A stretch of 64,000 nt of DNA. Source: Planctomycetaceae bacterium (GTDB taxonomy: Bacteria; Planctomycetota; Planctomycetia; Pirellulales; Thermoguttaceae). The notes under the pieces were generated by a model. That model was given only the letters and a program-made list of their open reading frames with translations. It made no database searches and had not been told where the DNA came from. Both the position numbers and the translations under genes were made by a program. Of the stretch, positions 55,811 to 64,000 are shown one piece after another (the first letter of the stretch is position 1; each line of letters starts with the position of its first letter). The stretch is taken from assembly GCA_021372005.1 (NCBI GenBank), contig JAJFVC010000094.1, positions 52,318 to 116,317 of the forward strand. Reading direction: 5' to 3'.

Positions 55811-58051
55811 TCAGGGGTTGGAAATTTTCTTCTCGACCGCGGCGGCCTTGTCGGCGTCCTTGTCGCGACGCAGAGCGTCGACCGCCTTGCGCCACGTGGC
55901 GACGGCCTTTTCGTGTTGATTCATTTTCTGATAGGCGTCGCCGAGATGATCGAGCACCACTCCGTCGGGTTTGGGGGCGGCCGTGGCCTTTTCCAGCTCA
56001 ACGATCGCCTCGGGCAGCCGACCTTGCCGGTAAAGCACCCAACCCAGACTGTCGCGATAGGCGGCGTTCTCAGGTTCGGCGTCGACGGCCTTGCGAATCA
56101 TGCGTTCGGCGCGGCCGAGCCGGCGGTTCTGATCGGCCCAAAGATATCCGAGATCGTTCATCGCGCCGACGTCGTCGGGGAACTCGTCCAAAACCTGTTC
56201 CAGCCACTCTTCGGCCTTGACCAGATCGCCGTCCAGCACGCACAGGTTCGACAGCGACAGCCGCGCCTCGCGGAGGACCTGTCGGGTTTCGGGCGAGACG
56301 TGGTCGGCGTCGAACGCGTCGAGCAGCTTTTCGTAGGCCTTTCGTGCGGCCTCGTAACGCTTGCCAATGTACAGAACCCAGGCCTCGCGGCCTCGCATCC
56401 GGGCCGAGTCGGGCTTCTTTTCAGCGGCCGTTCGCGCGGCGGCCAACGCCTCGTCCACGCGATCGCTCATGGCCAACGCGCCGGCCAGATAGAAATAGAA
56501 CGAGGGATTGTCGTCCGGCAGCGCCTTTTCGTCGACGGCGCGTTGGAACACCCGGGCCGCTTCGGCCGCGCGATCGCCCAACAGCAGCCCGACGCCCCAG
56601 GCCATCAACAACTCCGCCTTGCGCGACGGCGGCGACGCGAGTTTGTTTTCGGGCTCCTTGGGCCAGTCCTTGGCTTTCATCGCCAAGTCGAAGAACTCGG
56701 CGGCCGTTTCATATTGTTTCGCTTCGAGCGACAGCAGCGCCACGGCCAAACGTTTGCCGTAGCCGAACTCGTCCGGAGACGATTTTAATTGTTGCCGCGC
56801 CACTTGAACGATTTCACGCATCGACTCGGCATCGCTCGAAAGCAGTTGGGATTCCGCGCCAAGGATCTCCAACGCGCTGTTTTTATCGAGCGCTTCGCCC
56901 AACACGGCCAGCAACGCGTCGTAGCGTTTCGCCTGACGATCGATCTCCATCAGGCGACGATAACCCGCCAGCGACGGCTTTGCGCGGACCTGTTTGAGAC
57001 ACAGCCGCTCGGCCTGATCGAATTGTTTCGCCCGCTGATACTGAGCGGCCAGATAGTAGCCGAGGGCCGCGTCTTTCGGATTGGCCGCCTGAAGTTTTTC
57101 CAAACGCGGGATCAGTTGTTCCGACTGGCCCAACTGCTTGAGCACGTCGGCCAGCGTTTCGTAGGGGGCCTCGCCCTGGTCGGTCAGCTTGGCGGCGAAA
57201 CTGGCTTCGATCGCGGCCAACGCCTCGGCCGGCTTGTGGGTTTTGGCCAGCACGCGGGCCAGGTTGAATTGGTGCAGCGCTTTGTCGGGCGTGACTTTTT
57301 CGGCCTTGTCAAAAACGGTTTTCGCTTCTTTCGGCCGATTGGCTTCGAGAAAACACTCCCCCATCAGTTGATAGGTCGAGCCCGGCCGCCCCAGCAACAC
57401 TTTGGCCAACGAGGGATCGATGGCGTCGTCGCCGTTTGCGCCGTCGACAGCCCGCAACACCGCGGCGAAACAGTCGGCGGCCTTGCGGTATTGTCCCGTC
57501 AAGCAGTAAAGCCGGCCCATCTCCATACGCAGCAGCAGGTCGGCGGCGGTCGGCTTGCCGGAAGATTTCGCGGCGACGGCTTTTTCGTAGAGCGACAACG
57601 CTCCGGCCCAGTCGCCTTCGTCGCTCAGATAGGTGCCCAAGCGGCGAAGCAGCACCGGATCGGCGTCTTCCAGTTTGACCGCTTTCAACGCATAGCGGAC
57701 GGCCTCGCCGTAGTGCTTCAGTTCGAGGGCCACGGGCACAATGGCTCGAGCGATCGTCGCCGACTTGGGATCGAGCCGCAACGCGCGCTCGTAACATCGC
57801 AAAGCGTCGGCGTACTGTTCGCGGTGCTGGTGCATGCGCCCGGCCGAAAACAGCGCGACGGCTTCGAGTTGGTCGCGTTGAGACTCGCTGGGCGTCTTGC
57901 GAACCAACGGCTCGGGAACGTCCTCCAGCAGTTGCGGCAGCGACGCGGACGATTTCTTTTCGGGCGCACTGGCCGACGCCGGGCGCGAGATTCCGAAAAT
58001 CACGGCCAACAAACAAAGGGCATAAAGAATCCCCTCCGACAATAGGTTCAT
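55811..58051 (-). CDS. Exported tetratricopeptide-repeat protein
   Basis: 746 residues. A signal peptide covers about 1-29 (ILYALCLLAVIFGISRPASA). Then TPR repeats fill the protein, for example ADALRCYERALRLDPKSAT, WAGALSLYEKAVAAK, NDLGYLWADQNRRLGRAERM and YRDSLGWVLYRQGRLPEAI near the end. The last repeats look like those of conserved envelope TPR proteins. It probably acts as a periplasmic scaffold. It is in the nusA-infB-rbfA run, 65 bases after the endonuclease III-like gene. Confidence 0.85.
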   Translation of the reverse strand: MNLLSEGILYALCLLAVIFGISRPASASAPEKKSSASLPQLLEDVPEPLVRKTPSESQRDQLEAVALFSAGRMHQHREQYADALRCYERALRLDPKSATIARAIVPVALELKHYGEAVRYALKAVKLEDADPVLLRRLGTYLSDEGDWAGALSLYEKAVAAKSSGKPTAADLLLRMEMGRLYCLTGQYRKAADCFAAVLRAVDGANGDDAIDPSLAKVLLGRPGSTYQLMGECFLEANRPKEAKTVFDKAEKVTPDKALHQFNLARVLAKTHKPAEALAAIEASFAAKLTDQGEAPYETLADVLKQLGQSEQLIPRLEKLQAANPKDAALGYYLAAQYQRAKQFDQAERLCLKQVRAKPSLAGYRRLMEIDRQAKRYDALLAVLGEALDKNSALEILGAESQLLSSDAESMREIVQVARQQLKSSPDEFGYGKRLAVALLSLEAKQYETAAEFFDLAMKAKDWPKEPENKLASPPSRKAELLMAWGVGLLLGDRAAEAARVFQRAVDEKALPDDNPSFYFYLAGALAMSDRVDEALAAARTAAEKKPDSARMRGREAWVLYIGKRYEAARKAYEKLLDAFDADHVSPETRQVLREARLSLSNLCVLDGDLVKAEEWLEQVLDEFPDDVGAMNDLGYLWADQNRRLGRAERMIRKAVDAEPENAAYRDSLGWVLYRQGRLPEAIVELEKATAAPKPDGVVLDHLGDAYQKMNQHEKAVATWRKAVDALRRDKDADKAAAVEKKISNP

Positions 58052-58116
58052 CCGCCGATCCCTAACGTTTCCGTGACCTCTGATTCTTCAATCGGTGCTG
58101 TGATATTCCTGACGCG

Positions 58117-59043
58117 TTAGCGCGGTTTCCGCTTGGCGAGCCCCTCGGAGGCCGAACGTTTTTTGGACGTCGCCGCAGGCTTCTCGGCCGCCGACTTTTT
58201 CTTGGCGGGCTCGGACGAAGCGGAGGCCTTTTTCTTGGCGGAGGGCTTTTCTGTGGCTGTCGTGGGCGATGGTTTCGACTTGGCGGCGGACGACTTGCCC
58301 TCTTTCGCTTTTGTTTCGGCAAGCTCGGCCGACGGCGGCAGCTTTCGGGGGGCGCGCTCCACTCGCCGCTTCGGCAACCGACTCGCGCTGCTCGGCTCGA
58401 TCTGCACCAGCAGCTCGCGGAGGCTTGGCGAATAGGGATTGGCCGCATAGTCGGCGCCTAGCTCGTGAACCAACACGCCGAACTCGACGCCCTTCGACTT
58501 AGCCACCGCGCGTTCGAGTCCTGGCACCACGCCGGCCGTTACGTCCTTGTCGGTGACCAAATCGAGCACCCGCAACACGGCCACCGTGCCGCGGTCGATC
58601 GGAACCGAATGGCCGCCCAACGCGACTTGAACCACGAACGACACGATGAACGGAGTCGCGCCGTCGAGTTTTTCGAGCCAGGTCACCGTCGGGCCGAGGT
58701 TCTTCTTGCGGCGATCTTCCAGATCGAACGCGAACGTGGCCTCGAAAATCGCATGCAGCAGCCGTTTGACGCGGTTGGCGGCCGCGCGAGGGTCGGGCAG
58801 GCAGGACATCACCTCGGACAGCTCCGAGATCGACGTGACGCGGACCTCGTTCCAGTCGAAAAACGTATGAACCAGCGCGGCGAAAGCCTCTTCGGCCGTG
58901 TCGCGATGGGCGTCTTCCAGGCAGCAAGCGAACAACAAATGCTCGATCACCGAGCGGCCGGTGTTGCACGGCGACACTTTGTAGTGTTTCTTGAGAACTC
59001 TGTGGAGCTTGGCGAATTGTGCGGTTCGGCTGACGGCGGTCAT
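58117..59043 (-). CDS. Endonuclease III-like (HhH-GPD fold) protein with histone H1-like tail
   Basis: 308 residues. Residues 25-215 fit the HhH-GPD helical fold; LEKLDGATPFIVSFVVQVAL aligns with LEALPGVGRKTANVVL of E. coli endonuclease III, and VPIDRGTVAVLRVLDL with VDTHIFRV. D150 corresponds to the catalytic Asp138, but the catalytic lysine position is Phe132, the hairpin glycines are mostly lost, and the four [4Fe-4S] cysteines are missing. Residues 225-308 are Lys/Ala/Ser/Pro-rich like eukaryotic H1 tails. It overlaps the rbfA stop by 4 bases (ATGA). A DNA- or rRNA-binding role is possible; glycosylase activity is doubtful. Confidence 0.65.
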   Translation of the reverse strand: MTAVSRTAQFAKLHRVLKKHYKVSPCNTGRSVIEHLLFACCLEDAHRDTAEEAFAALVHTFFDWNEVRVTSISELSEVMSCLPDPRAAANRVKRLLHAIFEATFAFDLEDRRKKNLGPTVTWLEKLDGATPFIVSFVVQVALGGHSVPIDRGTVAVLRVLDLVTDKDVTAGVVPGLERAVAKSKGVEFGVLVHELGADYAANPYSPSLRELLVQIEPSSASRLPKRRVERAPRKLPPSAELAETKAKEGKSSAAKSKPSPTTATEKPSAKKKASASSEPAKKKSAAEKPAATSKKRSASEGLAKRKPR

Positions 59044-59456
59044 GGCGACGACTCGTTATTGGATGGATGGTCGACCGGCTCGGACGTCGATTCGTCCGAA
59101 TCGGCTTCCGCTTTGGGAGGAAGAACCTCGCGAAGGATTTTGGCCACGGCGATCGAGTGTTTTACGCCCTGGTCCAAATGAAAGCTCAATTTCGGCGTGT
59201 ATCGGATGTCGATCCCTTTGGCCACTTTGGCTTGCAAAAAGCCGGCGGCGCTTTGCAGCCCACGAAGGGTCAGCTTTTGGCGGTTTTCGTCGCCCATCAC
59301 CGAGACGTGCACCTTGGCGTAACGCAGGTCGGCGGACACTTCGACGTGCGTGACCGTGACACCGCGGACGCGCGGATCCTGCAATTCCGTCAAGATCGCC
59401 ATGCTGACGACCTCGCGGATCGCTTCGGCGGCTTTTTCAGTACGTCGGGAGGGCAT
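59040..59456 (-). CDS. rbfA: Ribosome-binding factor A
   Basis: 138 residues: MPSRRTEKAAEAIREVVSMA start, DPRVRGVTVTHVEVSADLRY, and YTPKLSFHLDQGVKHS, the KH-like fold of RbfA that matures 30S subunits. An acidic Asp/Glu/Ser tail of about 25 residues is added. It lies in the standard nusA-infB-rbfA order and is coupled (ATGA) to the endonuclease III-like gene. Confidence 0.95.
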   Translation of the reverse strand: MPSRRTEKAAEAIREVVSMAILTELQDPRVRGVTVTHVEVSADLRYAKVHVSVMGDENRQKLTLRGLQSAAGFLQAKVAKGIDIRYTPKLSFHLDQGVKHSIAVAKILREVLPPKAEADSDESTSEPVDHPSNNESSP

Positions 59457-59557
59457 GAAACGCGTCCGTCATTGTCGATGGGGGTGTCACGGACCAATCA
59501 AAAAAGTTCAGGCAATCTTTTTTAATGTTCTAGGCTTCGGAACGTCGTTCCGTGCCT

Positions 59558-62386
59558 CTAAAAAGTTCGGGCGATTTCTTCGATCTTGTAGGCCTCGAAA
59601 ATGTCGCCTTCCTTGACGTCGTTGAATCCGACCAGTTTGATGCCGCATTCGAGTCCCTCGCGGACTTCCCGAGCGTCGTCTTTTTCACGTTTCAGCGAAT
59701 CCATGGCGTAGTCGCCGATGACGCGGCTTTCGCGGATCAGCCGGACGCGGGCGTCGCGCGCGATTACGCCCGACAACACCCGGCAGCCGGCCACGTTGCC
59801 GACCCGGCTGATGTGGAACGTCTGTTGCACCAACGCACGGCCCAGGTCTTTTTCTTGTTTCTCGGGCTTGAGCATGCCCTCCAAAGCGGCGCGAACGTCT
59901 TCGGTCACCTGGTAGATGATGTCGTAGCGGCGGATCTGAACGCCGAGTTTCTCGGCCAGCGACCGGGCTTTTTCGTCCGGCACGACCGAAAACCCGATGA
60001 TCACGGCGTCCGAAGCGTGGGCCAGATGGACGTCGGCCTCGGTGACGCCGCCGACCATCGCCTGCAAAATCTTGATCTGCACCTCGGGGTGCTGCAGTTT
60101 CGACAGTTCCTTGCGGATGGCTTCGATCGAACCTCGCACGTCGGCCCGAAGGATGATGTTCAACGTGCGAACCTGGTTTTCCTCGCCGAGCCGCTCGTAG
60201 AGGTTTTCCAAGGTGACGTGCGGGCGTCCGCCGGCCAGATCGCGTTGGCGAGCCTCGGCAGCGCGCTGTTCGGCCAACTGGCGGGCCTTGGCGATGTCGT
60301 CGAGCACGTAGAATCGGTCACCGGCGTTCGGGGCGCTGTCCAAACCCGTCACTTGCACGGGCGTTGACGGACCGACCGACTCGTATTTTTCGTCCTGCTT
60401 CAGCGTGTCGTAGATCGCTTTGACGCGGCCGTAGGCGCTGCCGCAGACGAGGATGTCGCCGACGCGCAGCGTGCCGTTTTGGACCAGCAGCTTGACCACG
60501 ACGCCGCGATCTTCGTGCATCTCGGCCTCCAGGCAGGTGCCGCGGGCCGGCGCGTCGGGGTTCGCTTTATATTCGTGCAGCTCGGCGACGGTCAGCAGGG
60601 TTTCGAGCAGTTTGTCGATGCCCTCGCCGGTGACAGCGCTGGTCTTGACCACTTCGGTTTCGCCGCCCCATTCGCTCGGCAGCAATTCGTTGGCCGCCAA
60701 CTGTTCGTAGACGCGCTGCGGATTCGCGCCGGGCAGGTCGATCTTGTTCATCGCCACGACGATTGGCACTTCGGCCGCCTTGGCGTGGCTGATCGCCTCT
60801 TCGGTCTGCGGCATCACGCCGTCCTCGGCCGCCACGACCAGCACGGCGATGTCGGTCACATTGGCGCCGCGGGCCCGCATCTCGGTGAAAGCCTCGTGGC
60901 CGGGCGTGTCGACAAACGCGATCGGACGGCCGTCCTTCATCACGCGATAGGCGCGGATGTGTTGCGTGATGCCGCCTTTTTCGTGAGCGGCGACGTCCAT
61001 GCCAAGGATTCGATCCAACAGCGACGTCTTGCCGTGATCCACATGGCCCAGGAACGTGACGATTGGCGGCCGCGGCTGCAATTTCTCCGGGGCGTCCTCC
61101 TGCTCGAGCGAATCGATCACCTTCTGCTCCAGATCGACCGGACGCCGGAAATCAACCGCTACGCCCAATTCGGACGCGAGCAACTCGGCCATGTCGTCGT
61201 CCAACGTGGCGGCGATGTTGCTCATGGTGCCCATTTCCAATAGTTTGGCCAAAATGACCCTGGCCGGCACGCCCAACGCCTCCGAAAAGCTGCGAACCGT
61301 GCAGGGCAGCTCGACGGTCACGTTTTCGCGGCGCGGCGCGGCGGTGTTGGCGCCCGTTCGACGGATGTGGGTGCGTTTGCGAATCGCCGGCGTGGAGGAC
61401 GTCTCATCGCCGCCTTCTTCGTCCGGCTTGCGTCGTCGAGCGGTGGCCGCCTTCTTTCGTTTCAGTTGGCGCTGCTCGCGGCCGCCCATCGCGCCGATCA
61501 CCCCTTCTTCTTCGCCGCCCTCAACGGGCGTCGTGCGGCTGCGGCGAGCACGATCTCGACCGGCGGCTAGCGACGCCAATTCGCCCGCGGGGGTTCCCGC
61601 CGCCGGCGGCGTTTTGCCGCGAGGGCCGCCCTTGGCCGCTTCAGCGGCGCGTTTTTGTTCGTGCTTGCGCAGATGCTCCGACAACGGTTTCGTGCCCGCT
61701 CGGCCGGCGCGAATCGCGTCCTTCGGCAGCTTGATGTCCGGCTTTTGCGGGGCGGGCTCGTTCGACTTTCGACGGACGGACGACTGCGACGCGGCCGGCA
61801 ACGGAGCCATCTTGATGGCTGGGCCCTTGTCCTTGTCGCGTTCTTTGTCACGCGACCTTTTTTCTTTCACCCGCTCCGCCATCGACTTACCGGACTTTGG
61901 CCGATCGATGGGCCGATCGCTCGGACGCAAAACGGGACGTTTGAACGGAGTCGGCTCGGCCGGCGGCGCCGACGGAGCGACCGGCGGCGGGGGCGGCTCG
62001 ACCGCTGGAGCCGCGGATTCCGGAGTCGGCGGAGGCGGCGTTTCCTCAACGGGCTTGTTCGCGTGCTTTTCGTGTTTGGCCGATGGCAACACGGGAACTT
62101 TGCCGGAGAAGCTGCCCGTCGGCGCGATGTAATCTTCGCGGCGAATCGCGCCGCCGGTCGACGCGGCTTCAGACGGTCCCGAGGCGGCCGTGGACGCGCC
62201 GGTGGGGCCGCCCAGCCGGGCCGCTTTCCCGCTGTTGATGAACGCCATGACCGTGGCGTGCTCTTCGTCGGTCAAACTGGCCAGCGCAGAGCCCTTGCCC
62301 GTGACACCCGCTTTCGCGCAGATGTCGACCAGCACCTTGCTGTCGAGCTTCAGTTGTTTTGCTAGGGCGTAAATACGAATGAGCAA
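59558..62386 (-). CDS. infB: Translation initiation factor IF-2
   Basis: 942 residues. The N-terminal IF2-N domain ([19 protein letters not shown]) is followed by a long charged, Pro/Ala/Lys-rich linker to about 340, then a second IF2-N element. The GTPase has GHVDHGKT near 446, DTPGHEAF near 493 and NKID near 547, then domains 2-3 and the fMet-tRNA binding C-terminus. 71 bases after nusA. Confidence 0.97.
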   Translation of the reverse strand: MLIRIYALAKQLKLDSKVLVDICAKAGVTGKGSALASLTDEEHATVMAFINSGKAARLGGPTGASTAASGPSEAASTGGAIRREDYIAPTGSFSGKVPVLPSAKHEKHANKPVEETPPPPTPESAAPAVEPPPPPVAPSAPPAEPTPFKRPVLRPSDRPIDRPKSGKSMAERVKEKRSRDKERDKDKGPAIKMAPLPAASQSSVRRKSNEPAPQKPDIKLPKDAIRAGRAGTKPLSEHLRKHEQKRAAEAAKGGPRGKTPPAAGTPAGELASLAAGRDRARRSRTTPVEGGEEEGVIGAMGGREQRQLKRKKAATARRRKPDEEGGDETSSTPAIRKRTHIRRTGANTAAPRRENVTVELPCTVRSFSEALGVPARVILAKLLEMGTMSNIAATLDDDMAELLASELGVAVDFRRPVDLEQKVIDSLEQEDAPEKLQPRPPIVTFLGHVDHGKTSLLDRILGMDVAAHEKGGITQHIRAYRVMKDGRPIAFVDTPGHEAFTEMRARGANVTDIAVLVVAAEDGVMPQTEEAISHAKAAEVPIVVAMNKIDLPGANPQRVYEQLAANELLPSEWGGETEVVKTSAVTGEGIDKLLETLLTVAELHEYKANPDAPARGTCLEAEMHEDRGVVVKLLVQNGTLRVGDILVCGSAYGRVKAIYDTLKQDEKYESVGPSTPVQVTGLDSAPNAGDRFYVLDDIAKARQLAEQRAAEARQRDLAGGRPHVTLENLYERLGEENQVRTLNIILRADVRGSIEAIRKELSKLQHPEVQIKILQAMVGGVTEADVHLAHASDAVIIGFSVVPDEKARSLAEKLGVQIRRYDIIYQVTEDVRAALEGMLKPEKQEKDLGRALVQQTFHISRVGNVAGCRVLSGVIARDARVRLIRESRVIGDYAMDSLKREKDDAREVREGLECGIKLVGFNDVKEGDIFEAYKIEEIARTF

Positions 62387-62457
62387 AGGGCCGCTCCCTA
62401 TGGAAAATTGCGTCAGACCGTCTGTCAGCGCGAACTCGCGATCGAAAAATTTCTCCG

Positions 62458-63834
62458 TTACGAAGCGGCGTCATCGGACGGCTCCGCAGAGTTTGGCTTC
62501 GATTCCGCCGAATCGTCGGCCGACGAGGCCGGATCGGCGTTGGGCTGGACGGCGGCCTGTTCGATGGCCTCCGCGGATTGGCCGTCGGCATAGTACGGCG
62601 ATGGTTCCGCGGCGGCTTCGGCGACTTCAGCCGCGTCCAGTCGTTCTTGCTCGCGTTGCTGACGGCGTTGTTCGGCGGCGACGCGCTCGGCTTCGGCGGC
62701 CTTTGCTTCGGCCTGCTGCACGATGCGGTCGACTTGTTCGGCGGACAATCCGCCCATCTCCATCAGTGCGTCGGGTTCGATCACCGACAGATCGTCGTAG
62801 GACAGGAAGCCTTCGCCGACCAACCGTTCGGCCAACTCGGGTTCCACGCCCTCGAGCATCGAATAGCCGGCCACGGCCTGCTCGATCTGCTCGTCGAGCT
62901 CCTCACGCGTCATAATCTCGATGTCCCAACCGCACAGCTTGCTGGCCAAACGGACGTTTTGGCCGCGCCGCCCGATGGCCAGCGAGAGTTGATCCTCTTG
63001 GACCAGAACGATCGCCCGGCCCAGCATTTGGCACAGGATCACTTCCTCGACCTCGGCGGGCTGCAAGGCGTTGGGAATCAGCACCTGCATGTCCTCGCTG
63101 TAGCGGACGATGTCGATCCGCTCGCCGGCCAGTTCGTCGACGATGTTTTTGATTCGGTTGCCTCGCACGCCGACGCAGGCGCCGACGCAGTCGATCCGCT
63201 GATCCGTGCTGCTGACGGCCACCTTGGTCCGATAGCCGGGCTCGCGTGAAATGGCGCGGATTTCGATCACTCCCTCGGCGATTTCTGGGATTTCTTGCTC
63301 GAACAGCCGCTGGACCAATTGGGGCTTCGTGCGGCTGAGGATCACTTTGACCCGGCTGCCGACTTTTTTTACCTCGTAAACTGTGGCGCGGACCCGCTCG
63401 TTGGCGTGGTGTGTTTCGCCGGGGATTTGCTCGCCCTTGGGCAAGATCGCCTCGACGTTGGCCAAGGCGACCGTGGCGGCGCCGCCTTCGTAGCGCTGGA
63501 TCACGCCGGTGACCAACTGGCCGCGGAGTTCTTCATACTCATTGTAAAGGGCGTCCCGCTCGGCCTCGCGGATCTTTTGGATCATCACTTGCTTGGCGGT
63601 CTGCGCACCGATGCGTTCAGCCATCTCGGACGGATCCAACGGCACACCATTGTACGCGCCGCGAATTGCACCGTTGTCGCGGTCAATCTCGACGACGATG
63701 TCGGCGTCCTCGCCGTAGTGCTTCTTGGCGGCCGAAACTAACGCCGCTTCGATGCCCTCGAAGACGATTTCCTTATCGATGTTTTTATCGCGGTGGATCG
63801 TGTCCACGATGCGAAGTAGTTCGTTGGGGTCCAT
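62458..63834 (-). CDS. nusA: Transcription termination/antitermination factor NusA
   Basis: 458 residues: N-terminal polymerase-binding domain (about 1-125), S1 domain ([14 protein letters not shown] onward), and two KH domains ([35 protein letters not shown]). One helical helix-hairpin repeat ([18 protein letters not shown]) replaces the paired acidic repeats, and a Glu/Ala-rich disordered tail ends the protein. It heads the operon with a promoter at 63953-63981. The usual rimP is not between the promoter and nusA. Confidence 0.96.
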   Translation of the reverse strand: MDPNELLRIVDTIHRDKNIDKEIVFEGIEAALVSAAKKHYGEDADIVVEIDRDNGAIRGAYNGVPLDPSEMAERIGAQTAKQVMIQKIREAERDALYNEYEELRGQLVTGVIQRYEGGAATVALANVEAILPKGEQIPGETHHANERVRATVYEVKKVGSRVKVILSRTKPQLVQRLFEQEIPEIAEGVIEIRAISREPGYRTKVAVSSTDQRIDCVGACVGVRGNRIKNIVDELAGERIDIVRYSEDMQVLIPNALQPAEVEEVILCQMLGRAIVLVQEDQLSLAIGRRGQNVRLASKLCGWDIEIMTREELDEQIEQAVAGYSMLEGVEPELAERLVGEGFLSYDDLSVIEPDALMEMGGLSAEQVDRIVQQAEAKAAEAERVAAEQRRQQREQERLDAAEVAEAAAEPSPYYADGQSAEAIEQAAVQPNADPASSADDSAESKPNSAEPSDDAAS

Positions 63835-63952
63835 TCGCCCTCACTTTCGTCGGCTACAGCAATACTCTCTCCGCCCCGCTCGACCCAACGAACTGGCCGA
63901 GACGCTCCAAATTCTTACGACGCCACAAGTTAGTGGCTTCGACAATCAAGTA

Positions 63953-63981
63953 AGCATACAGGTCCGGCCGCGGGGTGTCAA
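63953..63981 (-). promoter_or_regulatory. Sigma-70-type promoter of the nusA-infB operon
   Basis: Minus-strand TTGACA (63981-63976), 17 bases, TATGCT (63958-63953). The leader to the nusA ATG at 63834 is about 113 bases. Confidence 0.7.
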
Positions 63982-64000
63982 GCGGGCTGTAAAGTCGGGC

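Noticed and set aside
58511..58530. tRNA T-loop-like GTTCGAGTCC string
   Set aside because: It lies within coding sequence on the other strand and no acceptor or anticodon stem can be drawn around it.

Overview
The window looks like chromosome from a planctomycete, probably in or near the Pirellulales. The evidence is the gene content: two ECF sigma / anti-sigma pairs, an ECF sigma translationally coupled to a Ser/Thr kinase, three large Hanks-type kinases, a membrane protein with a DUF1559-like end, several small lipoproteins and leaderless small proteins of planctomycete type, McsA/McsB, a type-2 IleS and a Lys/Ala-tailed HU. Overall G+C is high; the clear exception is a low-G+C patch near 29.0-30.1 kb. 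I found no rRNA, tRNA, CRISPR array, insertion sequence or prophage.

Layout. 0-7.2 kb: start of a membrane protein running off the left edge, then nadB-pyrK (+), rpsT and a TPR gene (-), a small membrane protein (-), a class V aminotransferase and coaD (+). 7.2-12.6 kb (-): an omptin-like outer membrane protease, mcsB-mcsA with a strong promoter, lnt and pabA/trpG. 12.7-18.2 kb (-): two ECF sigma/anti-sigma modules around a small zinc-ribbon gene and a solitary DNA methyltransferase. 18.5-23.8 kb (+): PEGA lipoprotein, RlmM-like methyltransferase, a secreted GND-Y repeat protein and a secreted alpha/alpha-toroid-like protein. 23.8-28.7 kb (-): lexA with a promoter/operator, the pyrD-trpS-proB run, a small lipoprotein and HU. 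29.3-30.1 kb (+): an isolated low-G+C gene with a PD-(D/E)XK nuclease core. 30.1-37.0 kb (-): methyltransferase, DUF1330, transglutaminase, then ileS-purN-STAS-RsbW. 37.3-39.6 kb (+): a kinase. 39.6-46.3 kb (-): a six-gene run led by a SufR-like Fe-S regulator (then nuoB, kinase, hemB, sigma, kinase). 46.4-49.1 kb (-): RNase D and an NhaD-like antiporter. 49.4-55.0 kb (+): small protein, duplicated TolC-like protein, dus, site-2 protease and FAH-family hydrolase. 55.0-63.8 kb (-): the nusA-infB-rbfA operon extended by an endonuclease III-like protein, a TPR protein and yebC.

How it fits together. Most genes are housekeeping (translation, pyrimidine, NAD, CoA, heme and proline synthesis) mixed with planctomycete signalling modules. 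Many intergenic regions carry readable sigma-70-type promoters of the form TTGACA-N16-18-TACACT or close variants, which help fix starts. The least explained items are the low-G+C nuclease-like gene, the omptin homologue with all four catalytic residues, the lysine-less endonuclease III-like protein with a histone H1-like tail, the GND-Y repeat protein, and the palindrome sitting inside the SufR-like gene's promoter.
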